Positions 46,401 to 58,400 of a DNA stretch of 64,000 bases are shown here, piece by piece (position 1 is the first letter of the stretch; every line of letters starts with the position of its first letter). Location of the stretch: positions 309,874 through 373,873 of the forward strand of contig JBAIAC010000162.1 of NCBI GenBank assembly GCA_037349315.1, in the 5' to 3' direction. The position numbers and the translations under genes are program-made. Under the pieces are notes generated by a model. It did not search any database, had not been told where the DNA came from, and saw only the letters and a program-made list of their open reading frames with translations. This DNA comes from Chelydra serpentina (Eukaryota > Chordata > Testudines > Chelydridae).

Positions 46401-49400
46401 GACCCACGGCGGGGCTGTCTTTGCAGGGCGAGGCTCAGACCCCCAGGGGTGGGCGTGCAGCGGGTGACCCACGGCGGGGCTGTCTTTGCAGGGCAGGGCT
46501 CAGACCCCCAGGGGTGGGTGCGCAGCGGGTGACCCACGGCGGGGCTGTCTTTGCAGGGCAGGGCTCAGACCCCCAGGGGTGGGCGTGCAGCGGGTGACCC
46601 ACGGCGGGGCTGTCTTTGCAGGGCAGGGCTCAGACCCCCAGGGGTGGGCGTGCAGCGGGTGACCCACGGCGGGGCTGTCTTTGCAGGGCAGGGCTCAGAC
46701 CCCCAGGGGTGGGCGTGCAGCGGGTGACCCACGGCGGGGCTGTCTTTGCAGGGCGAGGCTCAGACCCCCAGGGGTGGGCGCGCAGCGGGTGACCCACGGC
46801 GCGGCTGTCTTTGCAGGGCGAGGCTCAGACCCCCAGGGGTGGGCACGCAGCGGGTGACCCACGGCGGGGCTGTCTTTGCAGGGCAGGGCTCAGACCCCCA
46901 GGGGTGGGCGTGCAGCGGGTGACCCACGGCGGGGCTGTCTTTGCAGGGCAGGGCTCAGACCCCCAGGGCTGGGCACGCAGCGGGTGACCCACGGCGGGGC
47001 TGTCTTTGCAGGGCAGGGCTCAGACCCCCAGGGGTGGGCGTGCAGCGGGTGACCCACGGCGGGGCTGTCTTTGCAGGGCAGGGCTCAGACCCCCAGGGCT
47101 GGGCACGCAGCGGGTGACCCACGGCGGGGCTGTCTTTGCAGGGCGAGGCTCAGTACTCCAGCCACTCCAGTAGCAACACGCTGTCCAGCAACGCCTCCAG
47201 CAGCCACAGCGAGGAGCGCTGGTTTGACACGCCCGACCCTGCCGAGGGGGAGCCAGACCCCGTCTCCAAGGGGGGCTCCAGCGACAGCGGCATTGACACC
47301 ACGCTCTACGCCAAGCCCTCCCGCCTGGTGCCGCAAAGAGACCAGCTGCCCAAAGCCCCGTCGGGCTCTGCCCACTACACCAGCCTGCACGAGACCGGGG
47401 GGAGGCCCGGGAACAAGAGGAGGGAGCCTTCGCCGGCCGTCAGCGCGGGCAGCCAGAGCCGCGGCTACCGGCCCAAGATGTACGCAGCAGGGGCCAGCGC
47501 AGCCGGGCCTGCCGCAGCCCCCGACCATGGCAGTGAGCTCTTCAAGCAGCCAAGGTAACCCGGCCTGCGCAGCCCAGAGCGCTGGGCGTGGGGATAGGAG
47601 GGAAGCTGGGGGACTCCCCACCAGTGATGGGATGGTTCCAGGGCTCTGCTTGAGCTCTTGCTGGGAGGCTGACAGGAGGAAACTGGGGAAGAGCCAGTCC
47701 TCTGGCCAGCCACTTCCTCCCTCCGCCGGTGCTTGGAGCTGGGCAGCGTCTCCAGTCACAGGCTGGGCCGGTCTGGGGGAGAGACGCTGGCCGGGGAGGT
47801 CTGAGCACGCAGCCAAATACCCAGGAACCGCCGCGGAGCTCAGGTCTGATGGGTGACGTCCCGGCACCACTGCAAAGACACTGCTTTGTGCAGAGTCGGG
47901 ATCCGTGTCCTCTGGGGGGGTCTACAGCCCTCTCCATGGCCCGGCTTGGGGGAGGCGTTCCATCTGGCAGAGCTCCCCCTGCTGGGCCAGTACTGCCCTA
48001 GTGTCCTCCAGGTAACAGCCGGCACAGCTGAGCCCTCCGCTGCCCAGTATGCGGCACCGGGCAGTGGAACGGAGCCCAGTGCCAGAGAAATACCATCCCC
48101 AGCTGGGGTAAATCGGCCCTAACTCCATCAACGCTAGCAGGCACCCCTGGAACCGCACTGTTCTGGCGCTGGCATCTCTTGGGAGAGGCAGGCAAGGGCG
48201 TTCACACACATCTTCCCCTGCAGGCTGTGCAATGCCTGGTAGTGCCCCACGAAGGGCGAGCAGGTTCCTAGCACCCCTCTGTCCTGTCCTGTATTCCCCT
48301 GTTCTAGCTCTTGGTGTATTGCCAGTCTCATGAGCCCAGCCCCCCGAATCATGGGATTTCCAAACTGCTCCCCACTGGGCTCGGTATTCGCTGTCTGCTT
48401 GGGGAGCTCCTGGGGTGTCACTTTCAGGTCTTTCTCTGTAACCACCGAGGCACAGAACCCCTGAATCACATGACTCCAGCAGCTGGGCCCTAAAGGAAAA
48501 ATGCCCCGAATCTCAGGAGCTGGCAGCAGCAGGGTGTTCAGTAAACACCCGGCTTGTTCGCTCGTGCTCGTCTCCCCCCGCCATCTTTGCTGTTTCAGCC
48601 GTGTTTAAGGGACACCACATCTGTTCCAGTGAAGAGCAGCTACCGCTCCTGCCCCAGCCTGCGACTTCCCCGCCAGGTTCTGGGGTTTTACAGCCCTTCG
48701 CCTTGTTGATTTCCTCTCCCCAGCAAGGCACCGGGCTCTAGAGGGGCAGCCGGGAAAGGGATTCTCTTCAAAGCACCGGTGCCGTCCCAGAATCAAACTG
48801 GAAACCGAGCCAAATAGACCTTACACACGAACTTCTGGGGCTCAAGATTCCCCCAGTGTGGAGTGATTGGGGGTGCCCAGCTCGAGGCGCCTGTCCGTGG
48901 TCCCCGTTTTCACAAGTCGGGCTCTAGGCCCTTTACAGGGTCTCAAGTCCCTGCTCAGACCTGCAAATCTTGCCCTGTTGTCAAACCAGCAGGTCAGACG
49001 TCATCACTCAGGGCTGGTTTGTAAAGTGCCAGTGTCACTTTAAATGCTCAGACGTGCCAAAGCCCAGGAGCCTAGGCCATGGGCTAGTCTCAGGCCCAAA
49101 CCCAGCGCTGCTGAGGAGCAGCAGGTTTTAATCCCAACCCAGAAACCTCCCGGGGTTTGTAGCGGTTGTATTGCTTTAAAATGGGGGATGAAAGGCTCCC
49201 CGGGGGTCAGCCCAGAGTGGCTTGTTCCCAGCCAGGGGCGCTGGTGCTGGGGCTGACGTCGGGTTTCCGCCTGACCTGCAATTGATTTGCTTTCGTTTGT
49301 TTTTTTTGTTTTACTTTGTAGTAATTTCAGTTTGCGACAAGGCCGCCCTGCTCAGGGTTACAAAACGCCCGTGGCTGAGAATCCCAGGCCCCCGCACATG

Positions 49401-52400
49401 TCCCAGTCCAGCTCCTTCCAGCTGTCTGCCTCTGTCCCCAAATCCTTCTTTTCCAAACAGACCAGCAGGAACAAGCCTGCGTCGGGGTGGAGGAGAACCG
49501 AGGAGACCCCCACGAGACCCGTGGCCTTCACAGACCCAAAGAAGTAAGTGCTGTTGGGATGGGGCTGAGCAGACGCCCGGCGTGCGTGATCTCTGCCATG
49601 GGGAGCACTCGCGCTCGGTGCCCGTCAGGCCGTGAGTTCTGAGCCGAGCCCGTCTGCAGGCGGGAGCTGCTCTCGCTCCCAGGCAAAGCCACCACCTCCT
49701 TCCGCCCCGTGCCCCCAGCCTGGGCAGCCCCCCAGCTGGAACGAGGGGTCTGAGTCTCTTCCCCCTCCCCACCCCATGCAGGAGGGCCCCTGCTCTGGGC
49801 TGCCTCTCACAGGGCATGAAGAAAGGCTCTGGCATCTGCACGGGTAGCTGTGCCCACAAGGATGCACGGCAAACCTGGCTGGTGCCAGCCCCCTCCAGCA
49901 CAACGGGGGTTAAAGCCAAAGGTCGGAGAGGATGGCGGCCCTGGGCCTGTCTCAGACCACTCCTGCCTGGCTCCCAATGCCTGGTGCTGGGGCTTGGGCA
50001 CCTGTCTGCCCCATCCACCCAGTGCCAGGGTCCCTCCTGCAGCAAACAGACCCCCTCTCCGGGCCCTGCACACCAGTGCCCCTGAACAGTGCGGCCGCAG
50101 ACGCTCCGCCTGGAGCGCCCAGCCTCCGCAGGGCCAGGCAGGGCTGTGCTAATTCCACAGGGATGCTCTGTACTCCTGACAGCCGCTTGGGCCTCAGAGA
50201 CCCGCCCGGCTGGACCGGGGGCCAGCGTCTCGCCAGGGTCGAAGGAGCAAGAGCAGAGGGGCCAGTGGGAGCCCTCCTGCCAGAGCGGGGCCGAAGCCGG
50301 CCTGGCGAGAGCAGAGCCCGCTCAGGCCACGGCTGTTCGTTTGCTGCGTGGCCAGACGTGCCGTGGGCCCGTCATCCAGCACACCAAGAGGAGCTGGGAC
50401 CCGCGGCTCCTGGCCAGGCTGGTGGATGAAATGGAGGCCAAAGCTGTGGCCCCGTTCCTGGGGTTTAGGGCCTTCCCTTCTCCCTCGCGGGCTCCTCCTA
50501 CAACGCTAATAAACGGAGCAGCCGCTGGCCTCGCCAGGCGCCACTGGATCGGTTGCTGCTCCCGGCATGAAAACCACCCAGAAAAGCCACAATTAGGCCA
50601 GTCGCTGCCTGGGTAGTTCAGAGCTTTTCCTGCCCATCTCTGCCAGGCGTCAGGAGGGGCCTGCCCCAGCTTGGACTGTCAAATCACCCCCCCATGAATC
50701 TCTCCTAATCAGACCTGGGCAGGGGGTCAGGACTCCTGGGGTGTAGCCCCACATCTCACCTGCTGTGACCTTTAGCAAGTCATAGCTCTGTTCCTCAGTT
50801 TCCCTTCTTATCTCTGTGTTTGTCCAGACCGTGTGCTCTTTGGAGCAGGGCCTGGCTCACTGGACCTGTGCAGCACCCGGCCCGACGGGGCCCTGAGCTC
50901 GGCCGGGGTCTGGGCGGCGCCCGGCCAGACGGGGCCCTGAGCTCGGCCGGGGTCTGGGCGGCGCCCGGCCAGACGGGGCCCTGAGCTCGGCCGGGGTCTG
51001 GGCGGCGCCCGGCCAGACGGGGCCCTGAGCTCGGCCGGGGTCTGGGCGGCGCACGGCCCGACGGGGCCCTGAGCTCGGCCGGGGTCTGGGCGGCGCACGG
51101 CGCGACGGGGCCCTGATCTCGGCCGGGGTCTGGGCGGCGCCCGGCCCGACGGGGCCCTGAGCTCGGCCGGGGTCTGGGCGGCGCCCGGCCCGACGGGGCC
51201 CTGAGCTCGGCCGGGGTCTGGGCGGCGCCCGGCCCGACGGGGCCCTGAGCTCGGCCGGGGTCCGGGCGGCGCCCGGCCCGACGGGGCCCTGAGCTCGGCC
51301 GGGGTCCGGGCGGCGCCCGGCCCGACGGGGCCCTGAGCTCGGCCGGGGTCCGGGCGGCGCCCGGCCCGACGGGGCCCTGAGCTCGGCCGGGGTCAGTGGG
51401 CGGCGCCCGGCCCGACGGGGCCCTGAGCTCGGCCGGGGTCAGTGGGCGGCGCCCGGCCCGACGGGGCCCTGAGCTCGGCCGGGGGGGCCCTGAGCTCGGC
51501 CGGGGTCCGGGCAGCGCCCGGCCCAACGGGGCCCTGAGCTCGGCTGCGGTCAGTGGGCACAGCTGTCCTACAAATGACTTGCACCAGGCAGACGTTTGTG
51601 AGGAAAATGATTATTTCCATCGCTCATGCATATGCTCGACGCTTTACAAATGGAGTCGCTGTTCCTGCCCCAGAGAGATGAGTGAAGCCCAGCCCCACCC
51701 GGAGCACTGGAGGGAGACAGAGTTTTCTGCAGGATTCAAAGGAGCCGGGGTGGGGCTCTCCTGACCCATAGACACCCAGGAGCTTTGGGAGGCCCCCTGC
51801 CTACGGGGCCTTGACCCTCGGGCTTGCCTTGCTCTTGGCTAACGGGGGCTGCTCCTGGAGCCAGACTCTAACCGCTCCTCTCCCACGCTGCTCTAGGCAA
51901 ATCGACATGAACACCAAGAACGTCTTTGGGCAGCCCAGGCTGCGGGCGTCGCTCCGGGACCTGCGCTCCCCGCGCAAGAACTACAAGTCCAGCATCGAGG
52001 ACGACCTGAAGAAGCTCATCATCATGGACAGCTTGGGCCCGGAGCAGGAGAGAACCATGGTGGGTGGAGGCCGACGGGGCGGGCCCCACGACCAAGGGGA
52101 ACTCGGCTCCCTGCCCATCCATCTAGCAGCAGGCAGACGCTGGAAGGTGGGGGTTGCGTTTGTGCTCCAGTGGGCAGGACTCCTGGGTTCTGTTCCCTGC
52201 TCTGGGCAGGTAGTGGGGGCTGGGGAGCCAGGACTCCTGGGTTCCATCCCCAGCTCTGTCACTTTTGTCTAGTGTGTGACCTTGGGCGAATCCTGTGCCT
52301 CAGTTTCCCCTCCCACACTGTACGGTGAGCTCTTTGGGGCAGAGACAGTCTGTCACCCTGGTTCTGTGCAGTCCCCAGTCCGGGTCTCCGATGAGGGGTC

Positions 52401-55400
52401 TCGGTGCTACTGTAACACCCCCGGTAGTAACCGCTGGGTTATAGCAGAAAGTCACTGTCTTTCTGCCACAGTCCCCGCAGAAGACTCTCCAGCGGACGTT
52501 ATCAGACGAGAGCCTGTGCAGCGGGAGGAGAGACGCCAGCTACGCCAACGCCACCTGCTTCGAACAGTCCCTGGCCAGCGACGTCCTCTTCACCAGCACC
52601 TATCCAGCCAACACGCTGCCCACCCGGCGGCAGCACCTGCCGCCGGGCAACGGGGGCCTCCCTGAGAAGAAATGTGAGTATGGCACGGGTCTCGGTTAGC
52701 GCAGGGGGCTGGGAGCCAGGACTCCTGGGTTCTCTCTCTGGCTCTGGGAGGGGAGTGGGATCTCGGTTAGCTCAGGGGGCTGGGAGCCAGGACTCCTGGG
52801 TTCTCTCCCTGGCTCTGGGAGGGGAGTGGGGTCTCGGTTAGAGCGGGGGGCTGGGAGCCAGGACTCCTGGGTTCTCTCCCTGGCTCTGGGAGGGGAGTGG
52901 GGTCTCGGTTAGAGCGGGGGGCTGGGAGCCAGGACTCCTGGGTTCTATCCTGGCTCTGGGAGGGGAGTGGGGTCTCGGTTAGAGCAGGGGCTGGCAGCCA
53001 GGACTCCTGGGTTCTCTCCCTGGCTCTGGGAGGGGAGTGGGGTCTCGGTTAGAGCGGGGGCTGGCAGCCAGGACTCCTGGGTTCTCTCCCTGGCTCTGGG
53101 AGGGGAGTGGGGTCTGGTGGTTAGAGCAGGGGGCTGGGAGCCAGGACTCCTGAGTTCTCTCCCAGCTCTGCCACTGGCCTGCTGTGTGACTCCGGCTGCG
53201 TCACTTCCCCTCGCTGTGGAAGGGGGCAGTGATGGTCCCTGGGTGGCGAAGGTGAGAGGTGCCGGGTAGCGTGACGGTGCTGCCGTGGTCCCGGTTCGCC
53301 AGGGAGCCCACACAGCGCCTTGCCTGGCAGAGCGATGCCAAGTGCTGCGCGTGTGCTTGGCAGCAGACAAAAGCTGGTTCTCCCCGTGGGCAGGCACAGC
53401 TCCCCCTCTGGGAAGAGCCAGGGCGCCTCCACCCAGCCCCAGGCGGGTTCCTTGGACCGTCTTCCTTCCCTCTCTCACCTGCCTCTCCCTCCTCCCAGCG
53501 CTGGGCCGACCCCGGGCTCCAGTTAGGTCCTGGGAGAGTGGGGGTGGGGTCTGCGGGGCTGGTCCATTCCAGGAGCCGGGGTGGGGCTGGATCCAAGGGC
53601 TGGAGCACGTGGATTCTGCAGACCAGCCCCAAGGTGCTAATGGGGATGGTTTGTTGGCCCACAAGCTGGGGGTGGTTGGCCCTGGTGTAACCATGGTGCA
53701 GTGGGTGGGGGGCTGGCAGCAGGGCAGAGCGCTGCTCCGGTGGGTGACCCCTCTGCTCTCCCCAAAGCCACCATCTCTGCCTCGGAGTTGTCACTGAGCG
53801 ACGCGCGGGACAAGCCCACCAGACGCCTCGACCCGGGGCTGATGCCCCTGCCCGACACGGCAGCTGGCCTGGAATGGTCCAGTCTGGTCAGTGCTGCCAA
53901 GGCCTATGAAGGTAGGCACGCACGGCATCTGCAGAGCGAGCCCGCGCCCTGCCAGCGCGGAGGGGGTGATGCTGGCTGCGGGAGCCATGCCACGCCCAGA
54001 CAGCTGCGGCGTGGGGCAAGTATTGCCCAGTGCATGGCAGCGCGAGGGAAACCGAGGCATGGTGACTGATACTGACCGTGGCCTCGCTGGCCGTAGAGCT
54101 CAGAGAATGGAGCCGGGCGGAGGGCACCAGGGGGGCGGGGTGGCTTGAAGTGGTTCCATCACATCCAGCCCCCCACCGTACACACGTTCCAGCGCCCCTG
54201 GGGCTGGGGGCAGCAGGCTGAGCTGTGCAATAGGGGTTGCTGGGACAGGGACGGGAATTGGGGGTTTCAAAGGCACATGGCACCGTCCCCATGGGAGCAG
54301 ATGTCCCTCCGCTCCATCTCTGCCACCCCTCCTAGCTCCCCCAGGCCAGCGGGCCCGGGCGGAGTCCCCTGATGGCTCAGCACTTGGTCAGTGTTCTCCG
54401 AGGGGCCGGGCCCCCCGGTTCAGAGCTGTCCTGTGATTTGGAGGGCTTGGCTCAAGCCCCCAGAGCGGGAGCGGATTCCAAGGGCGAGTGTCCCGGTCGA
54501 GGGGCAGGTGATGGGCTCTCGGCCCCGGGGTGTCTGTAGGTAGCGCTGGGCGTGTGAGGAGGCCCCCGCTCTTCGGGAGTCCCCGTGAGGGGTCAGTCTG
54601 CGCTGGGTGGGTTCCCTGGGCGCGGCGGGAGCTTGGAGCAGCTGGTCACAATGGTCCCTCTGAGCAGGGGCCCCCACTCATTGCTCCGATTCCTCGTTCC
54701 CTCCCCCTAGACCCGCCCTGCCACCGGCTTTGCTACTGCCCAGCCCCGCGTGTCGATGTCGTTACCCTGGCATACAGGGGCCCTGTGCCAGCAGAACCCG
54801 TCACGCGAGGGGCCCTGCACTACGGCTTCCCTGGGAGCCAGGCCACGTCTCTCCGTCTGGCTCCGTCTGCTCTCTGCCAACCGGCCCAGCAAGGAAAGCC
54901 TCCCCACTTCCTCCCGCAGGCCTCTTTTAATGGGGGCTGGGGGAGCGGGTGCCACTTGAAATCCCCAAGAGCCTAGGTAGCCCTTGGGCACTGTTCCCTC
55001 TAAGCTGTGCGCGTGTGCGCGCACACAGATTCTAAACCCCGCACACACGGCCGCGCGCACACAGATTCTAAACCCCGCACACACAGCGAAACACCGCGCG
55101 CACACAGATTCTAAACCCCGCACACACGGCGGAACACCGCGCGCACACAGATTCTAAACCCCGCACACACGGCGGAACACCGCGCGCGCACAGATTCTAA
55201 ACCCCGCACACACGGCGGAACACCGCGCGCGCACAGATTCTAAACCCCGCACACACGGCGAAACACCACGCGCACAAACATTTGCACAGAAGCACAACAA
55301 TTTGCATCGAAGACATTTTTTGCAAACATGGCCTGTCAAAAATTAGAGGGAACATTGCCCGCGGGTTCCCCACATCCTGCGTCCTGCTGCTCTCTGTGAC

Positions 55401-58400
55401 CCAAGAGCTGCCCTCGTCCCATCCAGCAGCGGGAAGTGGAAGAGGCGGGAGGAGCCCAGCGGATGGCGCGTGGGCAGTGCCCCCGGCTCTGGAAATGGGT
55501 GTGCTGCGCTCTGGGGGCTCCATGCCAGGCTTTTCAAACCGTTTGTGTCTTGCCACACACGGGGCTGGGGGGGCACAAGCCGCACGGGCGTCCCTACGCA
55601 ACGTTCAGCCAGGGCCGGTGTCACGAAGCGTGGGGGAGTCAGGCCCTGCACCCCTCCTTTCTTCGATTCACCGTGACTCTCAGCCAGCCAGTAGAACAGA
55701 AGGTTTATTAGAGATGCCAGGAACACAGTCCAACCAGAGCTTGTCAGTACAGGTCCTTCTGGGGAGCAGGGAGCTTAGACCCCAGCCCGGGGGCTCCCTG
55801 CGTTTCACCACCCAGCCAGACAAACCCTCCAGCAGGCTCTTCCCCTCCCCCGGGGCTCCTCCTCTAGCCTGTGTCCATTCTCCCAGCCAAAGGTGTCACC
55901 TCCCCACCCCCCTCCTGGCTCATGTTACAGCCCCAGGTAAAGTCTCCCAGGTCCCAGGGAACCTCCCCCGCAAGCCTCCCAGGTCAAATCCACCTTGCTC
56001 CCTACTCCGTCACAGCCGGCGCCTTCCTTCGCCTGTCCTTGCGGGGTGATCCACTGCTCTCCCGCACCGGGCCGGCTTTTACCCTCCCTCCCCGGCCAGC
56101 TCCACCCAGTGCACGGGCTGGGGAGCAAATGTGTCCGGACCTGTCTAATCTCCTGGCTGTGCGTCACGCTCACGTGGCTGGGAGCCCCACCCCGGGGTCC
56201 TGGCAGGGCCGGGCCACACATGGGAGCCCTTGTCTTGCGGCTCAGGGAGAACCGCGGCCCCAGCTCAGCCAGGCGGCCCCAGCACCCTGCTGTGACCGAG
56301 ACCCCTCCCCAGGTAGGCGGCTGTTCCCCTGGCACTGCGCCATGGTCCTGACTCGGCAGCACTATTAGTGGTTAGAGCACAGAGCTGGGCACCAGGATGC
56401 CCCAACTTCTAGTCCTGGGGGCTGGGCTCTGCTGTCCTCTGGAGTGCACTGGGCCTGGTTGTGGGGAGCAGGGGTGGAGGGTGGGTTAGTGCTGAGCGTT
56501 GGCTGCACCCCACAGGGCCAGGGCTGTGTGCAGGGCCCAGCGTATCCCATCAGCTCACGTGGCCCCTCCCCACTTCCAGCGTCTTTCCCCTGCACCAGCT
56601 CTCACGGGCTGAGCAGGGGCCAGTCTCCAAAGTAGGCTGAAAAGCTGCTTCAGTCCCGCCCCTGCCCTCGGGTCCCCTCGTGGTGGGGTGAGCCGCCTCT
56701 GTTCTTCACCGGACCCGGCTGCTCTCTCGCCCGCGGCCTCGCCAGCCTGCTGGCCGCCATGGCAAAACAGCAGCCCCCCGTTCGGGCCGGGCCGCTAGCC
56801 TTGCGGAGAGGAGCCCTGTGACGGAGCAGAGAGTGAGGTGGATTCAACCTGGGAGGTTTGTTGGGGAGGTTCCCTGGGACCTGCGGCATTGCATTAGGAA
56901 AGGGAGACTTTACCTGGGGCTGTAACATGAGCCAGGACGGGGGTTGGGAGGTGACACCTTTGGCTGGGAGAATGGACAAAAGGCGAGAGGAGGAGCCCCG
57001 GGGGGAGGGGAAGAGCCTCCTGGAGTTTTTGTCTGTGTGTTTTCAGTTTGGAGCTGGCTTGGGAAGAGGAGGGGAGGGGGGCAGACAGGGTCTGGCCTCC
57101 CTGCCCCATTTGGAGCTGTGGGGCGAAATGCAGGGAGCCCCCGGGCTGGGGTCTAAGCTCCCTGCCCCCCGGAAGGGCCCGACTGAGGGGTCCTGTTTGT
57201 ACTGACAAGCTCTGGTTGGACTGTGTTCCCGGCATCTCTAATAAACCTTCTGTTCTACTGGCTGGCTGAGACTCCCAGTGACTCCGGGGAAGAGGGGTGC
57301 AGGGCCGGACTCCCCTATACTCCGTGACAAGCCGTGTGCCGCGGGGGGCCAGCGCTGGGAGCGCAGGCATGGCCCGAGCCTTAGCAGGGCTGGCTGGGCT
57401 TGGAGATCTCCCCGCCCTGTCTCTTCCCATGCCCCCAGACACGGGGCATCTTCCCCCATTGAAATGTACCGATCTGGGGGGGGTGCCTGTTTCAGCCCCA
57501 CACAAATACTGCCCCCCATCCCCCATTCCTAACCCTGCCCGTTCCCGGTGAAAGGGAAATTTCACCCCCTGAATTTCCTCTTGGAAGAGACAGGCGAGTA
57601 GCCAGTGAGCTGCAGGGCAGCACAGTGAGGGTTAACTCAGGCAGGGGCTGCAGGTGTGTGGGGAGGAGCCGGTCCGTGGGCTAGGCGGGAGCAGGCCTTG
57701 CCCGGTGGGGTGTCCCACACCGCTCGGCCCGGCGTGCATCAGGCTGGGGGCGCTGCCTGGGAACGGAGGAGCTCCTCCCCTGCGCACGGCAGTGACTCAG
57801 GAGCTCCGGTGGGGGCTGAGGCGGGCGGGCGGGCGCCCTCCAGGCAGGGCGGGCAGCATGGGCCTGGCAGAGCCCAGCCGTTCCTTTGCCTTGCAGTGCA
57901 GAGAGCCGTCTCCCTCTTCTCCCTCAACGACGCGGCGCTGAGCCCCGCCGCCCTGCCAGCACCCAGCCTGGACAGCCAGCCCACGCCCCGCACCACGCCC
58001 CGCACCACGCCCACCATGAGGTAAGGGGGTCCCCGGCTCAGCCACGGCCCCTCTCGAGCAGGGTGACCACGCTGGGTGAGCTAGCGGGACAGGTGTGTGG
58101 AGCGGCAGTCCGGGCAGCGAGCGCCCTGCAGGCCTGGGCTGTGGGCGAGGGTGAGCGCAGGCTGGCGTTCCGGCGTGTTCCGGCGTGTTCCGGCATGGCT
58201 ATCCGTGCCCCCGCCTGACGCTGCAGCCAGGGCGCCTTGGGACCGTCTGCCAGCTCTAGGGGAGCGGGGGGCAGACTGCAGCCCCAGCAAGGCTGCCTGC
58301 TAACGCCCCTGGCGCAGGGGGGGTGTGTGTGTGTGTGTGGGGGGCACTAGCGTTGCAGCCGTCCCCACGGTACACCCACAGCCTGGCCAGGGAGCCTGTT

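Noticed and set aside
45928..47140. CRISPR-like regular repeats
   Set aside because: Direct head-to-tail 65-bp units with no spacers, in a vertebrate intron.
46081..47856. Frames through the 65-bp array, including one of 261 codons entering exon 13
   Set aside because: Repeat-driven; the exon 13 frame is fixed by exon 12 and conserved residues, and it is a different frame.
50795..51526. 243-codon Pro/Ala/Arg frame on the - strand
   Set aside because: It is the 44-bp minisatellite read backwards; several frames are open at once.
55619..57329. Copies D and E as the two LTRs of one element
   Set aside because: They are in opposite orientation and have different target duplications, so they inserted separately.
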